NCBI GenBank assembly: GCA_009363875.1
Contig: CM018686.1
Coordinates: 1,922,001-1,986,000, forward strand
Length of the DNA: 64,000 nucleotides
Source: Mikania micrantha
Lineage: Eukaryota; Streptophyta; Magnoliopsida; Asterales; Asteraceae
Direction of reading: 5' to 3'
Position numbers and translations under genes: made by a program. Position 1 is the stretch's first letter. Every line of letters starts with the position of its first letter. Positions 33,005 through 42,620 of this stretch are shown in pieces. Below the pieces are notes generated by a model. That model ran no database searches. It was not told the DNA's origin and saw nothing but the letters and a program-made list of their open reading frames with translations.

Positions 33005-36000
33005 TCATGAGAATAAATGTGGGTATTTCTGTTTCATCTGATCTTCACGTTCCCACGTATATTCGGGTCCACGCTGTGATTTCCATCGAATTTTAACAAT
33101 AGGTATTCGACTACGTTTCAGTACCTTCACATCTCGATCCATCACTTCAACCGGTTCTTCTCGGAATTGCAATTTCTCATCAATTTGGATTTCTTTCAGA
33201 GGTACGATCAAGGATTCATCGACTAGGCATTTCTTCAAATTTGATACATGGAAGACATCATGAACGTTACCGAGTTCAGGAGGTAATTCAAGTCTGTAAG
33301 TCACGGATCCAATTCGTTCAAGAATTTTAAATGGTCCTACAAATCTTGGTGAAAGTTTACCTCTCTTCCCAAATCTGAATATACCCTTCCACGGTGAAAC
33401 TTTCAACATTACTAGATCACCGATTTGAAATTCTAACGGTCTACGACGATTATCAGCATAACTCTTTTGTCGATCACGAGCAGCTTTAATTCGTTCTTGA
33501 ATCAATGCGATCTTATCGGTTGTTTCTTGAATAAGTTCTGGGCCTATGACCTGACTTTCGCCTACCTCGGACCAACAGATAGGTGATCTACATTTGCGCC
33601 CGTAAAGTGCTTCAAATGGAGCACATTTAATACTGGTATGGTAACTGTTATTATATGAAAATTCAACAAGGGGAAGATGAACATCCCAGCTACCACCAAA
33701 ATCAATCACACAGCTTCTGAGCATGTCCTCAAGAGTTTGATTTGTTCGTTCGGTTTGCCCGTCAGTTTGCGGATGATACGCTGTGCTCATATTGATTTGC
33801 GTGCCCAGAGCATTCTGAAGAGTTTGCCAAAATCGTGATGTGAATCGACTATCTCTGTCAGAAATAATAGAGATTGGTATTCCATGACGAGATACAATCT
33901 CGTTAATGTAGAGTTTAGCAAGTCGATCCATCGAGTAATCTTCTCGGATGGGAATGAAATGCGCAGATTTAGTAAGGCGATCAACAATAACCCATATAGA
34001 GTCATGACTATGCGATGTTCTGGGTAGTTTGGTAATGAAATCCATAGAGATCTGATCCCATTTCCACATGGGAATCTCCGGTTGTTGTAATAACCCAGAA
34101 GGACGTTGATGTTCAGCCTTAACCTTTAGACACGTTAAGCATCGACCCACGTATTCTGCGATGTGTTTCTTCATTCCAGGCCACCAATAAAAATCTTTAA
34201 GATCTTTATACATTTTATCGGCACCTGGATGAATAGAATACCTGGACTTGTGCGCCTCATCCAAGATAATTGTTCGAGATTTACCGAATAGAGGAACCCA
34301 CATTCGGTCTTTGAAATACAACAGTCCATCGTCTTTGGTATCGAGTTTCTTATCTAATCCTCTCAGTCCCTCAGCAGAATAGTTTATTGTTTGTAAAGCT
34401 TGTTGCTGAGCTTCTTTAATTTGAGGAATTAGACTAGTTTGAATAGTCATACCTAACGCTTTCACTCGTAAAGGTTTGACTCGTTCCTTGCGACTTAAAG
34501 CATCGGCTACAACATTTGCCTTGCCTGGGTGATAACGAATTTCACAATCATAGTCGTTCAACAATTCCACCCATCGCCTTTGCCGCATGTTCAACATTTT
34601 CTGATCTAAAATGTGTTGAAGACTTTTATGATCAGTGTATATAATACACTTAGTTCCATACAAATAGTGTCTCCAAATCTTAAGTGCAAACACCACTGCA
34701 CCAAGTTCTAGATCATGAGTAGTATAATTCTTCTCGTGTACTTTCAGCTGTCGAGAAGCGTAAGCAATCACTTTATCGTTCTGCATTAAAACACACCCCA
34801 GACCTTGGCGGGAAGCATCACAGTATACTGTGAAATTATCAGTACCTTCTGGTAATGCCAAGATAGGTGCGTTGCAAAGTTTGTGTTTCAACAGTTGGAA
34901 CGCCTCCTCCTGTTGAGAACCCCATATAAACTGTTGATTTTTCTGTGTCAATGTGGTTAGTGGCAGGGCTATCTTTGAAAAGTTCTTGATAAATCTGCGA
35001 TAATAACCTGCCAGTCCCAAGAATTGACGGATTTCGGTTGGGGTTCGTGGTGTTTCCCATTGTTCTACCGCTTTAATCTTACTGGGATCCACCTGAATGC
35101 CATCTTGATTCACCACATGCCCAAGGAATTGCACTTCTCGTAACCAAAACTCACACTTGGAGAACTTGGCGTATAATTTTTCACGTGCCAAAAGTTCTAA
35201 GATCAGTTTCAAGTGTTGAGCATGTTCTTGTTGGCTTCGAGAATAGATAAGAATATCATCAATAAATACAATCACAAACTTATCCAAGTAAGGCCTACAT
35301 ACCCGATTCATTAGATCCATGAAAACTGCAGGTGCATTCGTTAATCCAAACGGCATTACTAGAAATTCATAATGCCCATATCGAGTTCGAAATGCAGTTT
35401 TAGGAACATCATCTTCATATACTCGTAACTGATGATATCCGGATCTCAAATCAATTTTTGAAAAGTAAGTAGCGCCTTGAAGTTGATCAAACAGATCATC
35501 TATACGTGGTAGTGGATAACGATTTTTGATTGTTAATTTATTGAGCTCCCGATAGTCAATACACATCCTGAATGATCCATCCTTCTTTTTCACAAAAAGG
35601 ACTGGTGCTCCCCAGGGTGAGAAACTAGGTCTGATAAAACCTTTGTCCAACAGTTCTTGCAATTGACCTGAAAGTTCTTGCATTTCGGATGGTGCAAGCC
35701 GATACGGGGCTTTAGCAACAGGTGCTGCACCTGGAATCAAGTCAATCCGAAATTCAACTTGTCTCACTGGGGGTAATCCTGATATGTCCTCAGGAAAAAC
35801 TTCAGGAAAATCCTTGACTACTGGAATATCTGTGATTTGTTTGGGTGAAGAATTATGCTCAGTCACATGTGCCAGGAAAGCATAACAGCCTTTTCTTAAA
35901 AATTTCTGAGCTCGCATACAAGATATGATACCAAGTTTTCTACCAGCTCGTTCTCCTTGAACTATCAGTGTATTACCGTTAGGTAATGGAATACAGATCA

Positions 36001-37705
36001 CCTTGTTTTGACAGACAGCTTCCGCTTGGTTATCAGAAAGCCAGTCCATGCCCACAACGACATCAAAGCTTCCAAGCTCAATAGGAAGTAAATCAATATT
36101 AAAAAGATGATCATTCAGATTCAAGGAACATCCTTGAATAACACTGTTAGTTTTGATCAACTTGCCATCAGCAAGTTCAATAACATAAGGAGTTTCTAGA
36201 TCTACCGCAGGCAATGCAAGTAAAGATGCAAATTCAGGAGAGATAAAACTCTTATCTGCCCCCGTATCAAAGAGAACTGATGCATATAGATTATTGAGTA
36301 GGAACGTACCAGTCACAATGTTAGCATCATGTCTCGCCTCGGTAGCACCAATCTGAAAAGCTCTCCCCCTAGCTTCAGTTCCCGGATTGGTGTTATTGTT
36401 TGGACAGTTCCGCATGAAATGATCAGGACTTCCACATTTGTAACATGACCGGTTGGTTTGAGTGGTTTGTCGTGGTGCTTGATTTCGAGGTTGAGCAGGA
36501 AAGTTGCTATATTTAGCATAATGTCCAACTCTGTTACAGTTCAGACAAACAGGACATGGTCCCGTGTGATGGAGTGGACACTTATTGCATTTGGGCGCCT
36601 GCCCAGTATAAGCTTTCCTCTCAGGAACATTTGCACCATAGTTCTTCATCGTTGGTTTATTCTGACTGATTTCAGCCGGAGCCCTTGTTTTGTTCTTACC
36701 GAACCACTTTCGTTTGGTACCTTTTGACACATTCGAGGTACCGACATCACTACTACTATGGACCGTCTGAGGCTTCAAAGACAAAGTACCACTCCTTACC
36801 GCCTCATTGGTAAGCTTTGTGGTCAAAAGAATCGTGTGTTTCAGAGTTGTAGGTTCAGCAGCAGTCACCATTCCTCGTATCTGAGGAATCAGACCCTTAA
36901 TGTACTTCTCGATTAAAGCTGCTTCCGTTGGAAACATATCGGGAAGTAAACAAGTAAGTTCATGGAAACGATCAGTGTAAGCCAGACAATCAGCACCGAT
37001 CATAGAATGATTCCAGAATTCCTCCTGGAGTTTTTGAATTTCAGTGATGGGACAGTACTCTGATCTAATCAGAGTTTTGAAATCATTCCAGCCCATCGAA
37101 TCAACTGTGGCTGCACCCAAAGTCTTGGCCTGGGTATTCCACCAGGTTAAAGCTGAGTCTTTCAAAGAACAGGCAGCATAAGACACCTTATGCTCCTCCA
37201 GACACTGACTGATTTTGAGCTTAGTTTCCATCTCCTCGATCCACCTTAAAAGACCAGCCGCTCCTTCTTTGCCAGTAAAAGTAGGAGGGTTACAGGAAGC
37301 AAAATACTTGTAAGTACATCCCTGTCGAGGTGGATCAGGAATAATGGTAGTTGTACCGGTGGTATGATGCGTTTCTACGTTGCCACCAGTAACAGTATGT
37401 TCGTTAGTATTGGGACCCCCACCCGAACCCGTAGTAACATGAGGCTGGTGTTGTACCAAAACACCACAAGCGGTTAACTGTTCGCGCACAATTCGTGCTA
37501 TCATTGCCTCATTCGATTCGGATCCACTGGCACCAGCGAGTGGAATAGGGTTTGCTCCCGAGTTCACTGGTGGAGCAGTACCTGTGTCCCGATTTATCTG
37601 TGGATCTGGATTCGATTCCGTATTTACTGGTGGAACTTGATCAGGCTCTGGGTTAGTAATGTTCCTGATAGATCTCTTAGTCGGTCGACCTCTTTTGGGA
37701 GCCAT
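33005..37705 (-). CDS. Gag-pol polyprotein, element 1, intact
   Basis: One 1566-residue frame without stops, from an ATG at 37705 (MAPKRGRPTK; the frame extends four codons upstream only from a non-ATG codon). Domains with approximate residues: gag core 130-310; zinc knuckles 390-440, the first lacking its last Cys (CLNCNRVGHYAKYS), the second complete (CYKCGSPDHFMRNC); protease LFDTGA about 480; reverse transcriptase with FIDDIL about 815; RNase H 960-1075; integrase zinc region 1150-1195 and D, D, E near 1222, 1284 and 1320; chromodomain at the end (IPIVKIRWKSQRGPEYTW). The product should assemble particles, copy RNA and integrate it into chromatin read by the chromodomain. All catalytic signatures I checked are present. 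The stop codon lies about 60 bp before the 3' LTR. Confidence 0.95.
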   Translation of the reverse strand: MAPKRGRPTKRSIRNITNPEPDQVPPVNTESNPDPQINRDTGTAPPVNSGANPIPLAGASGSESNEAMIARIVREQLTACGVLVQHQPHVTTGSGGGPNTNEHTVTGGNVETHHTTGTTTIIPDPPRQGCTYKYFASCNPPTFTGKEGAAGLLRWIEEMETKLKISQCLEEHKVSYAACSLKDSALTWWNTQAKTLGAATVDSMGWNDFKTLIRSEYCPITEIQKLQEEFWNHSMIGADCLAYTDRFHELTCLLPDMFPTEAALIEKYIKGLIPQIRGMVTAAEPTTLKHTILLTTKLTNEAVRSGTLSLKPQTVHSSSDVGTSNVSKGTKRKWFGKNKTRAPAEISQNKPTMKNYGANVPERKAYTGQAPKCNKCPLHHTGPCPVCLNCNRVGHYAKYSNFPAQPRNQAPRQTTQTNRSCYKCGSPDHFMRNCPNNNTNPGTEARGRAFQIGATEARHDANIVTGTFLLNNLYASVLFDTGADKSFISPEFASLLALPAVDLETPYVIELADGKLIKTNSVIQGCSLNLNDHLFNIDLLPIELGSFDVVVGMDWLSDNQAEAVCQNKVICIPLPNGNTLIVQGERAGRKLGIISCMRAQKFLRKGCYAFLAHVTEHNSSPKQITDIPVVKDFPEVFPEDISGLPPVRQVEFRIDLIPGAAPVAKAPYRLAPSEMQELSGQLQELLDKGFIRPSFSPWGAPVLFVKKKDGSFRMCIDYRELNKLTIKNRYPLPRIDDLFDQLQGATYFSKIDLRSGYHQLRVYEDDVPKTAFRTRYGHYEFLVMPFGLTNAPAVFMDLMNRVCRPYLDKFVIVFIDDILIYSRSQQEHAQHLKLILELLAREKLYAKFSKCEFWLREVQFLGHVVNQDGIQVDPSKIKAVEQWETPRTPTEIRQFLGLAGYYRRFIKNFSKIALPLTTLTQKNQQFIWGSQQEEAFQLLKHKLCNAPILALPEGTDNFTVYCDASRQGLGCVLMQNDKVIAYASRQLKVHEKNYTTHDLELGAVVFALKIWRHYLYGTKCIIYTDHKSLQHILDQKMLNMRQRRWVELLNDYDCEIRYHPGKANVVADALSRKERVKPLRVKALGMTIQTSLIPQIKEAQQQALQTINYSAEGLRGLDKKLDTKDDGLLYFKDRMWVPLFGKSRTIILDEAHKSRYSIHPGADKMYKDLKDFYWWPGMKKHIAEYVGRCLTCLKVKAEHQRPSGLLQQPEIPMWKWDQISMDFITKLPRTSHSHDSIWVIVDRLTKSAHFIPIREDYSMDRLAKLYINEIVSRHGIPISIISDRDSRFTSRFWQTLQNALGTQINMSTAYHPQTDGQTERTNQTLEDMLRSCVIDFGGSWDVHLPLVEFSYNNSYHTSIKCAPFEALYGRKCRSPICWSEVGESQVIGPELIQETTDKIALIQERIKAARDRQKSYADNRRRPLEFQIGDLVMLKVSPWKGIFRFGKRGKLSPRFVGPFKILERIGSVTYRLELPPELGNVHDVFHVSNLKKCLVDESLIVPLKEIQIDEKLQFREEPVEVMDRDVKVLKRSRIPIVKIRWKSQRGPEYTWEREDQMKQKYPHLFS

Positions 37706-38063
37706 TATTCTGCTCACAAGCAGATAAACTCAGGTCAGTCAAGAACATTAAATATATAACCCGTTCGATCCCATAATTTCAATCATATTCAGTTACACTG
37801 AAAATTTGTATTAAAATATGATTATAGAGAACATAGTATAACTACATGGATTCTGTCCAGACATGTTCGCATTACACACAGACCACACAACTGTTTGTAG
37901 TTATACTTAGTCCTGTTATTTCAAAAACATGTTAGAGTCTTACCCAGCTCATTGCATTGCAACACATGTTTTTAGATATATGTTCATACAGGACTAGGTT
38001 ATGTTCTCACACAAGTTCTCTGATATGTTCACAATTCATGCACTAAGTTCTCATACAAACATT
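37706..38063 (-). other. Leader spacer next to gag
   Basis: This is non-coding leader between the tandem hairpin array and the gag start. ACATGTTC-like words recur here and look like degraded units of the neighbouring repeat. Confidence 0.5.
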
Positions 38064-38470
38064 AGACATGTCCTCGTACAGTATGGCTCTCGTACTGTAC
38101 TTTAGTTACAGACACATTCACAAGTAAACACGTTCTCAGTTCAGACATGTTCTTGTACAGTATGGCTCTCGTACTGTACTTTAGTTACAGACACATTCAC
38201 AAGTAGACACGTTCTCAGTTCAGACATGTTCTCGTACAGTATGGCTCTCGTACTGTACTTTAGTTACAGACACATTCACAAGTAGACACGTTCTCAGTTC
38301 AGACATGTTCTCGTACAGTATGGCTCTCGTACTGTACTTTAGTTACAGATATATTTGCATACAGTATTGCTCCCGTACTGTATTTTAGCAAAATATATTT
38401 TTCAGTTCGATATATTCGCATACAGTATTGCTCCCGTACTGTATTTCAGCGAAACATATATTTTAGTTTG
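38064..38470 (-). repeat. Tandem repeat with covarying hairpins, leader of element 1
   Basis: A 79-bp unit starts at 38064, 38143, 38222 and 38301 (nearly four copies), followed by two 61-bp relatives starting at 38348 and 38409. Each 79-bp unit holds GTACAGTA, nine nt, TACTGTAC (38076-38100, 38155-38179, 38234-38258, 38313-38337). The 61-bp units hold ATACAGTA, nine nt, TACTGTAT (38359-38383, 38420-38444). The outer G-C pair became A-T on both sides, so the stem is preserved. Confidence 0.85.
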
Positions 38471-38808
38471 ACATGTTCACATATAGATACATTAATACAC
38501 AGTTATGATCTCACACAGAAAGAATTAATTATAGTTCACACACAGAGTTCATTATACAAACAGACATACAAAAGCACCCATATTATTACAATACCATAGT
38601 TTCATACATTCATAGTTTTAATACAACCAAAAGTCAGGATACTCTAAACCACAACCTCATACACTACCTCTCACACACTCGGGATCTGTCCATATCCAAA
38701 ATGTCCCGTTCTCACAACTACTAATCACACTATCACACATCCCCAACCTATCCGCATACTACTAATGAGATTTACAATGACGATCCCAAAATAACCATCT
38801 GAACATAC
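38471..38808 (-). other. Leader spacer after the extra ORF
   Basis: No coding sequence is seen between the extra ORF stop and the tandem repeat. Confidence 0.5.
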
Positions 38809-39561
38809 TCATCGTATGAAATACGATAAACAAGAAAGTATAATGGCCACAGCAGCCATAGTCACAGCCAGGACTATCATCCTGGTCTCGAAACTAACCG
38901 TCTCCAACCAAACCAAAAACTCTCGAACTCGCACTAAACCTACCCTCATCACCTCCACCTGCTGCCAAAACGCAGCAACTATCCTCTGCCTCAAAGTCTT
39001 ACTAAAACGCTCCTCAACGGTAATCCTCCAAGCCTGGGTGTCAATACCCATGAGGTTCACCTGCTCCATCAGAGTCAGATGTGAAGTGAGGATCTCCAAT
39101 ACAATGTTACGAGTATCCTCAAGGAGCGTATGGTGCTGATGTACCTCCTGCCTTAGACCCTGCAAGTCCTGAGCAACTTGCTGCACCTGGCCCCTCAGCT
39201 CTGCTTGGCGAGAGGATTCTCCCACCTCATGAACGGTCGGAGGCTCATCCCGCTGAGCCATCTGATGTCTGGGAGACAATCCAGTGGTCTTGCGGGCCTG
39301 TCCCCGCATCCTCCTAAGTCCATCCCATGCTGGGGCTCTCGGTGGAGATGGCATAGGTGCTGGTGCATGTGCTGGTGCTGGTGGTGGTGGCGTAACTGGT
39401 CTAGGAGCTGACGGTGTACGTGGTGCTGCAGGTGTCGCCTGTGAGGCTACTGACAAAGCCTCGTCAGGATCTGAGTTTGCTCCCGAACTGTCACTCGGAG
39501 TATCATCCAACACCACATAGGGGAATCTCTGATAAATATACCTCTCACCCTGATCATCCAT
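38809..39561 (-). CDS. Extra leader ORF with C-terminal membrane anchor, element 1
   Basis: The frame of 250 codons starts at the ATG at 39561 (MDDQGERYIYQ; the frame continues upstream without stop as far as 39615) and lies between the primer site and gag. I do not recognise a known domain. Visible parts: acidic N terminus; a Pro/Ala-rich stretch about 40-80; a likely coiled coil about 118-170 (LRGQVQQVAQDLQGLRQEV); and a single hydrophobic segment about 226-247 (MIVLAVTMAAVAIILSCL) ending three residues after SYF. No signal peptide is seen, so it looks like a tail-anchored membrane protein. Its codon use is GC-richer than its flanks and it has no stops, which supports real coding. Element 2 has an ORF of the same length at the same place, without the anchor. 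Confidence 0.7.
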   Translation of the reverse strand: MDDQGERYIYQRFPYVVLDDTPSDSSGANSDPDEALSVASQATPAAPRTPSAPRPVTPPPPAPAHAPAPMPSPPRAPAWDGLRRMRGQARKTTGLSPRHQMAQRDEPPTVHEVGESSRQAELRGQVQQVAQDLQGLRQEVHQHHTLLEDTRNIVLEILTSHLTLMEQVNLMGIDTQAWRITVEERFSKTLRQRIVAAFWQQVEVMRVGLVRVREFLVWLETVSFETRMIVLAVTMAAVAIILSCLSYFIR

Positions 39562-39898
39562 TGCTGTACAATCAAAATCTTTAATCAGTATCATGAAGTA
39601 AATATTAAATAACAATATTCAACATGTACATGATAAGATGCTTCTCCCTATCTTAAATCAACAATTCGTTCCTATTATTATTAATGTTCTGCTTGAGTTG
39701 AATCAAACTAAAATGCACACGTGTTGCGAATTTCAGTTATGCTGGCCACTCATAACTGGAATTCGGACCACCTGATTATCCTGGCTTAATTCAAAACAAG
39801 TTTTGTTCGTTAGACATGTTCGGTGCTCTCTGTGTCACTATACGAGCCTATGGTTATAGTCTAGGACTCTAAGTCCACCTAATTCTCTATAACCTGTG
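39562..39898 (-). other. Leader of element 1 before the extra ORF
   Basis: This is non-coding sequence between the primer site and the extra ORF. A possible splice acceptor (TTGTACAG) lies just before the ORF ATG. Confidence 0.5.
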
Positions 39899-39910
39899 GC
39901 TCTGATACCA
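39899..39910 (-). promoter_or_regulatory. Primer-binding site, element 1
   Basis: In sense orientation TGGTATCAGAGC, complementary to the 3' end of initiator-Met tRNA, starts three nt after the 5' LTR. Confidence 0.9.
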
Positions 39911-40171
39911 CCCTGTCACACCCCCACCCCTCGTCACCTCGTGTCTGGTCTGACGTCACCGAACCGGTTGCGGAAGCATAGTGGTGATGTCTCTGGGGTG
40001 AGGTGTGACTTACTTGAACCGATATCATAAGCACACAGATTAACTTAACGTACATACATTACTAGGATGTCGCAATCACAAATACATTACAGCTATATTT
40101 ATTTAATTACAGTATTAATTATACAGGTGAAATTATCCCAAAAGTGCATCCTCACCGCTATTACTGTTTAC

Positions 40172-40705
40172 CTGCAAAAAGGTTTGAGTTTGAAACGTCA
40201 GCACAAAGCTGGTGAGTTCGACAGTTCAATTTAAACAATATGATATGATAAGCATGTTCTCAAAAGTTCAGTTCCGGATAACCATGGGACCTGTATCTAG
40301 TTCCCTTCGGACGTCTAGTTCAGTTCTCAAGATATTACCCGTTGGTACATATCTTAGTGCCTCATTATCTTAATGTCTATCATACCATTAAGAAGTTCAG
40401 GAAACAGATAACAAACATTCACACAAGGGGAGATGCAATCCTCCCAGCGAATGGGGTGTCAACCAATAGTACTATCAATGTTTTCTGTTCGGCCACACAT
40501 GGGTTCACTAGATACAGTTCAAGAATGAGGACTTTCAGTTCCATGATAGAGTTCAGTCTACAGGCAAAATCCCATGAAATCCCACAAAAGTCAAATGAAA
40601 TCACACAGATATCATTGATGCATATCATATAGTTCTCAAAAGTTTAGCAGTTCTACCCCGATGTTTATAAAAGAGTAAAAAGAAAAGGGGTTGTACGAAA
40701 CTCAC
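40172..40705 (-). other. Candidate LTR intron, element 1 5' LTR
   Basis: This is the same donor, anti-donor box, branch motif and acceptor as in the 3' LTR copy. In this LTR the intron would be in the 5' untranslated region of the element transcript, downstream of the TATA-like site near 41686. Confidence 0.5.
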
Positions 40706-41717
40706 CTGATAATTCAGTCGTAGCAGAATATCACACAAATCGATGATAATATGATGTTTCTGCATTTAGTTTATGTTTGATATGTTATTTATGTTCTAAC
40801 TTGCTGATTAAATCCTTTTGAACGTCCAATGTCAAAGACATTGCCTTAACAGTCATCAACCCGATGTTTAATATTTAATTACATGTTTTAGTGTAATATC
40901 ATACAATGTATGATAATGTAGGAACCTATACTGACTCAGGTTCCTAATACTTAGTTGATGACTCACTTGATTAATCAGTATAATCTCAGATTAACCAAAT
41001 AGTTAATGTTGTTGATTATAATTGCTAAGATAGTCTCTAGACAGTTTAATGGCTTAGTAATGATTAATCCTTGTTATTGATTACCCAAATATCATGGAAT
41101 ATCACAATGTAATATTAAAGTAGGTTTAATAACCATGTTTAACATACTGATCTGACTGTTATCAGAAACGTCAGATAATCGTTCCAGTAAATATGTTAAT
41201 GATTGTGATTAGTTTAGAACACTCAACTTTCACGTTGCATGTCAAAGATTAATCAAACTAATCACATACATAGTCACAAACAAATGGTTTAAACCATTAT
41301 AACCATTGTTATGATTCCATGCAAACCGGGCATTACAACGGCTCAAAACAAGGATTTACCCATTATCAGTTCGAGTTTGTCACTCAAAATCAATCCTAGC
41401 CATCATCTAAGCAATAATCAACAATCCTAACTATATCATTACGTTCAAAACTAAGATTTAATCATTCATAATCAAACCAGAAGGTTTAAAATGAACCATT
41501 ACCTAATCTGACGAATTCCAACGGGTAAAATGATGATCAGAACTTGTTTTAACGCTTCTGGATGCGATCTAAACGTCAAGAGGCCTTCAAACTTGAGTTC
41601 TTGGTGATTTGAATGATGATTTTCGTTGTTGGTGTTGGCTGGCGTCGATGAGAAGGTTAATATGAGGATAAGAATGAAAAAGTTGATTTTTATGCAAGTG
41701 GCCGACATTCTGGACCC

Positions 41718-41846
41718 CAGGCGCATCGCCTGACGCCCTACACCCAACCTAGGAGTACCGCGCGCGTCCCCCCGGCCTTCCAGAAGTTTTCGACTCCGCG
41801 CGCATCGCCTAGGGTCTTCACTTGACCTTAGGCGTACCGCCTAAGG
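41718..41846 (-). promoter_or_regulatory. Palindrome cluster upstream of TATA, element 1 5' LTR
   Basis: Copies of the three palindromes of the other LTR, including CAGGCG/CGCCTG (41718-41732) and CCTTAGGCG/CGCCTAAGG around TAC (41826-41846). In this LTR they are placed to drive the element. Confidence 0.5.
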
Positions 41847-42055
41847 GCAATTTCTTCCGTTTTTCGACGGAAACTTCGTTTCGCGATTCCGGACAATCCG
41901 TAACTCCGTTTCGCGCACGGTTTTCGCCTACGTTCATCATTTTTCACATACTACCATCCCATATTAATTTCGACGACCAATTCAACACGGATTTTAAACA
42001 CGATCAAATGTGCTCAATTCATTGGTGACGTAATTCTTCTTACGCGATTATCACA

Positions 42056-42145
42056 GTCTCCTCCTGTTAGAAAAATTTCGTCCCGAAATTTAGGAAATAC
42101 TTGTTTATTAACAGTTGATCCCGAAATTTCGTCCCGGAATTTCGT
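42056..42145 (-). other. Misplaced element 1 tail and filler-like junction
   Basis: 42056-42120 repeats 32942-33006 exactly by eye: the polypurine tract plus the last non-coding bases of the internal region, reaching the gag-pol stop. It should not lie outside the 5' LTR. It is followed by GAAATTTCGTCCC and GGAATTTCGTCCC, near copies of a motif already within the tail, as in templated filler at a repaired break. Beyond starts another LTR. Confidence 0.7.
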
Positions 42146-42499
42146 CCCCGTAAATTCCAGATCAGCATCTTATTTAATTAAATGTTTATTTAATTGATAA
42201 TTGTACGTGGCACTAGAAATAGTTTAATTTAGTGTGACACGTGGCATAACAGTACCAACACCGACACAAACATGATAATTCGGTGAATTATCGCAACACG
42301 CACACACGTGTCTAAGAAAATACGAACGTTGGTTAACGTTTAACACATCGGGTAACCAAACACTAGAAACCTCACGAAACGCACGAACATTGAACTTAAG
42401 AGTTCAAACAATGCCGAACAATAGTCCGTAAATGAGAAAACGTCGAAAAACGGGCTAAACTATCGAAATTGAGCCTATTGGGCTCTTTCGGGACTCGTC

Positions 42500-42620
42500 G
42501 CGGTACGCTAAGGACCCCGAAGAGGCCCATGGAGGTACGCGACGAGTGGGCGGGGATTTTGAATTCCCGAAACCCATTACGGTACGCGAAGACATCCAGA
42601 CGCCAAATCTTTATAAAACC
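42500..42620 (+). promoter_or_regulatory. TATA box and decayed palindromes, truncated LTR
   Basis: TTATAAAA at 42611-42618 is preceded by GCG-GTA-CGC (42500-42508) and a decayed ACGGTACGC (about 42590). The plus strand is the sense strand here, and the centre is GTA, as in the minus-strand elements read in sense. Confidence 0.55.

Larger units (their letters stand above)
30801..42055 (-). mobile_element. Tekay-type Ty3/gypsy retrotransposon (element 1)
   Basis: This is a complete LTR-internal-LTR unit on the minus strand. The 5' LTR is at the right (39914-42055) and the 3' LTR at the left (30801-32941). An initiator-Met primer site, a 250-residue leader ORF, a hairpin-rich tandem repeat, one uninterrupted gag-pol ORF and a polypurine tract follow in that order. 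A C-terminal chromodomain and LTRs over 2 kb place it in the Tekay/Del chromoviruses. By eye the LTRs differ at only about eight positions, so it is young. No matching 5-bp duplication is present, because 65 bp of extra internal sequence follows the right LTR. Confidence 0.92.
39914..42055 (-). repeat. Element 1, 5' LTR
   Basis: The 2142-bp LTR matches the 3' LTR except for about eight differences, including one inserted G in the C-rich run near 41775. It starts TGTCAC and ends TATCACA on the plus strand. Its sense features repeat those of the other copy, including the candidate intron at 40172-40705. Confidence 0.93.

Noticed and set aside
30801..33006. LTR of element 1 extending to 33006
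   Set aside because: The identity of both copies does reach there, but it would include the polypurine tract and start with GATC. The TG border at 32941 next to the tract is the normal one.
36313..36727. Open frames opposite to or overlapping the gag-pol of element 1 (also at 33787, 34839, 36458)
   Set aside because: They are shadows of the strongly coding gag-pol frame and show no domain of their own.
39178..39520. Plus-strand frames opposite the element 1 leader ORF
   Set aside because: The translation is low-complexity Gly/Ala/Trp, produced by the Pro/Ala-rich coding strand.
38809..39561. The leader ORF of element 1 as an envelope gene
   Set aside because: It lies before gag, not after pol, and lacks a signal peptide and a glycoprotein-like ectodomain. 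Tail anchoring is the simpler reading.
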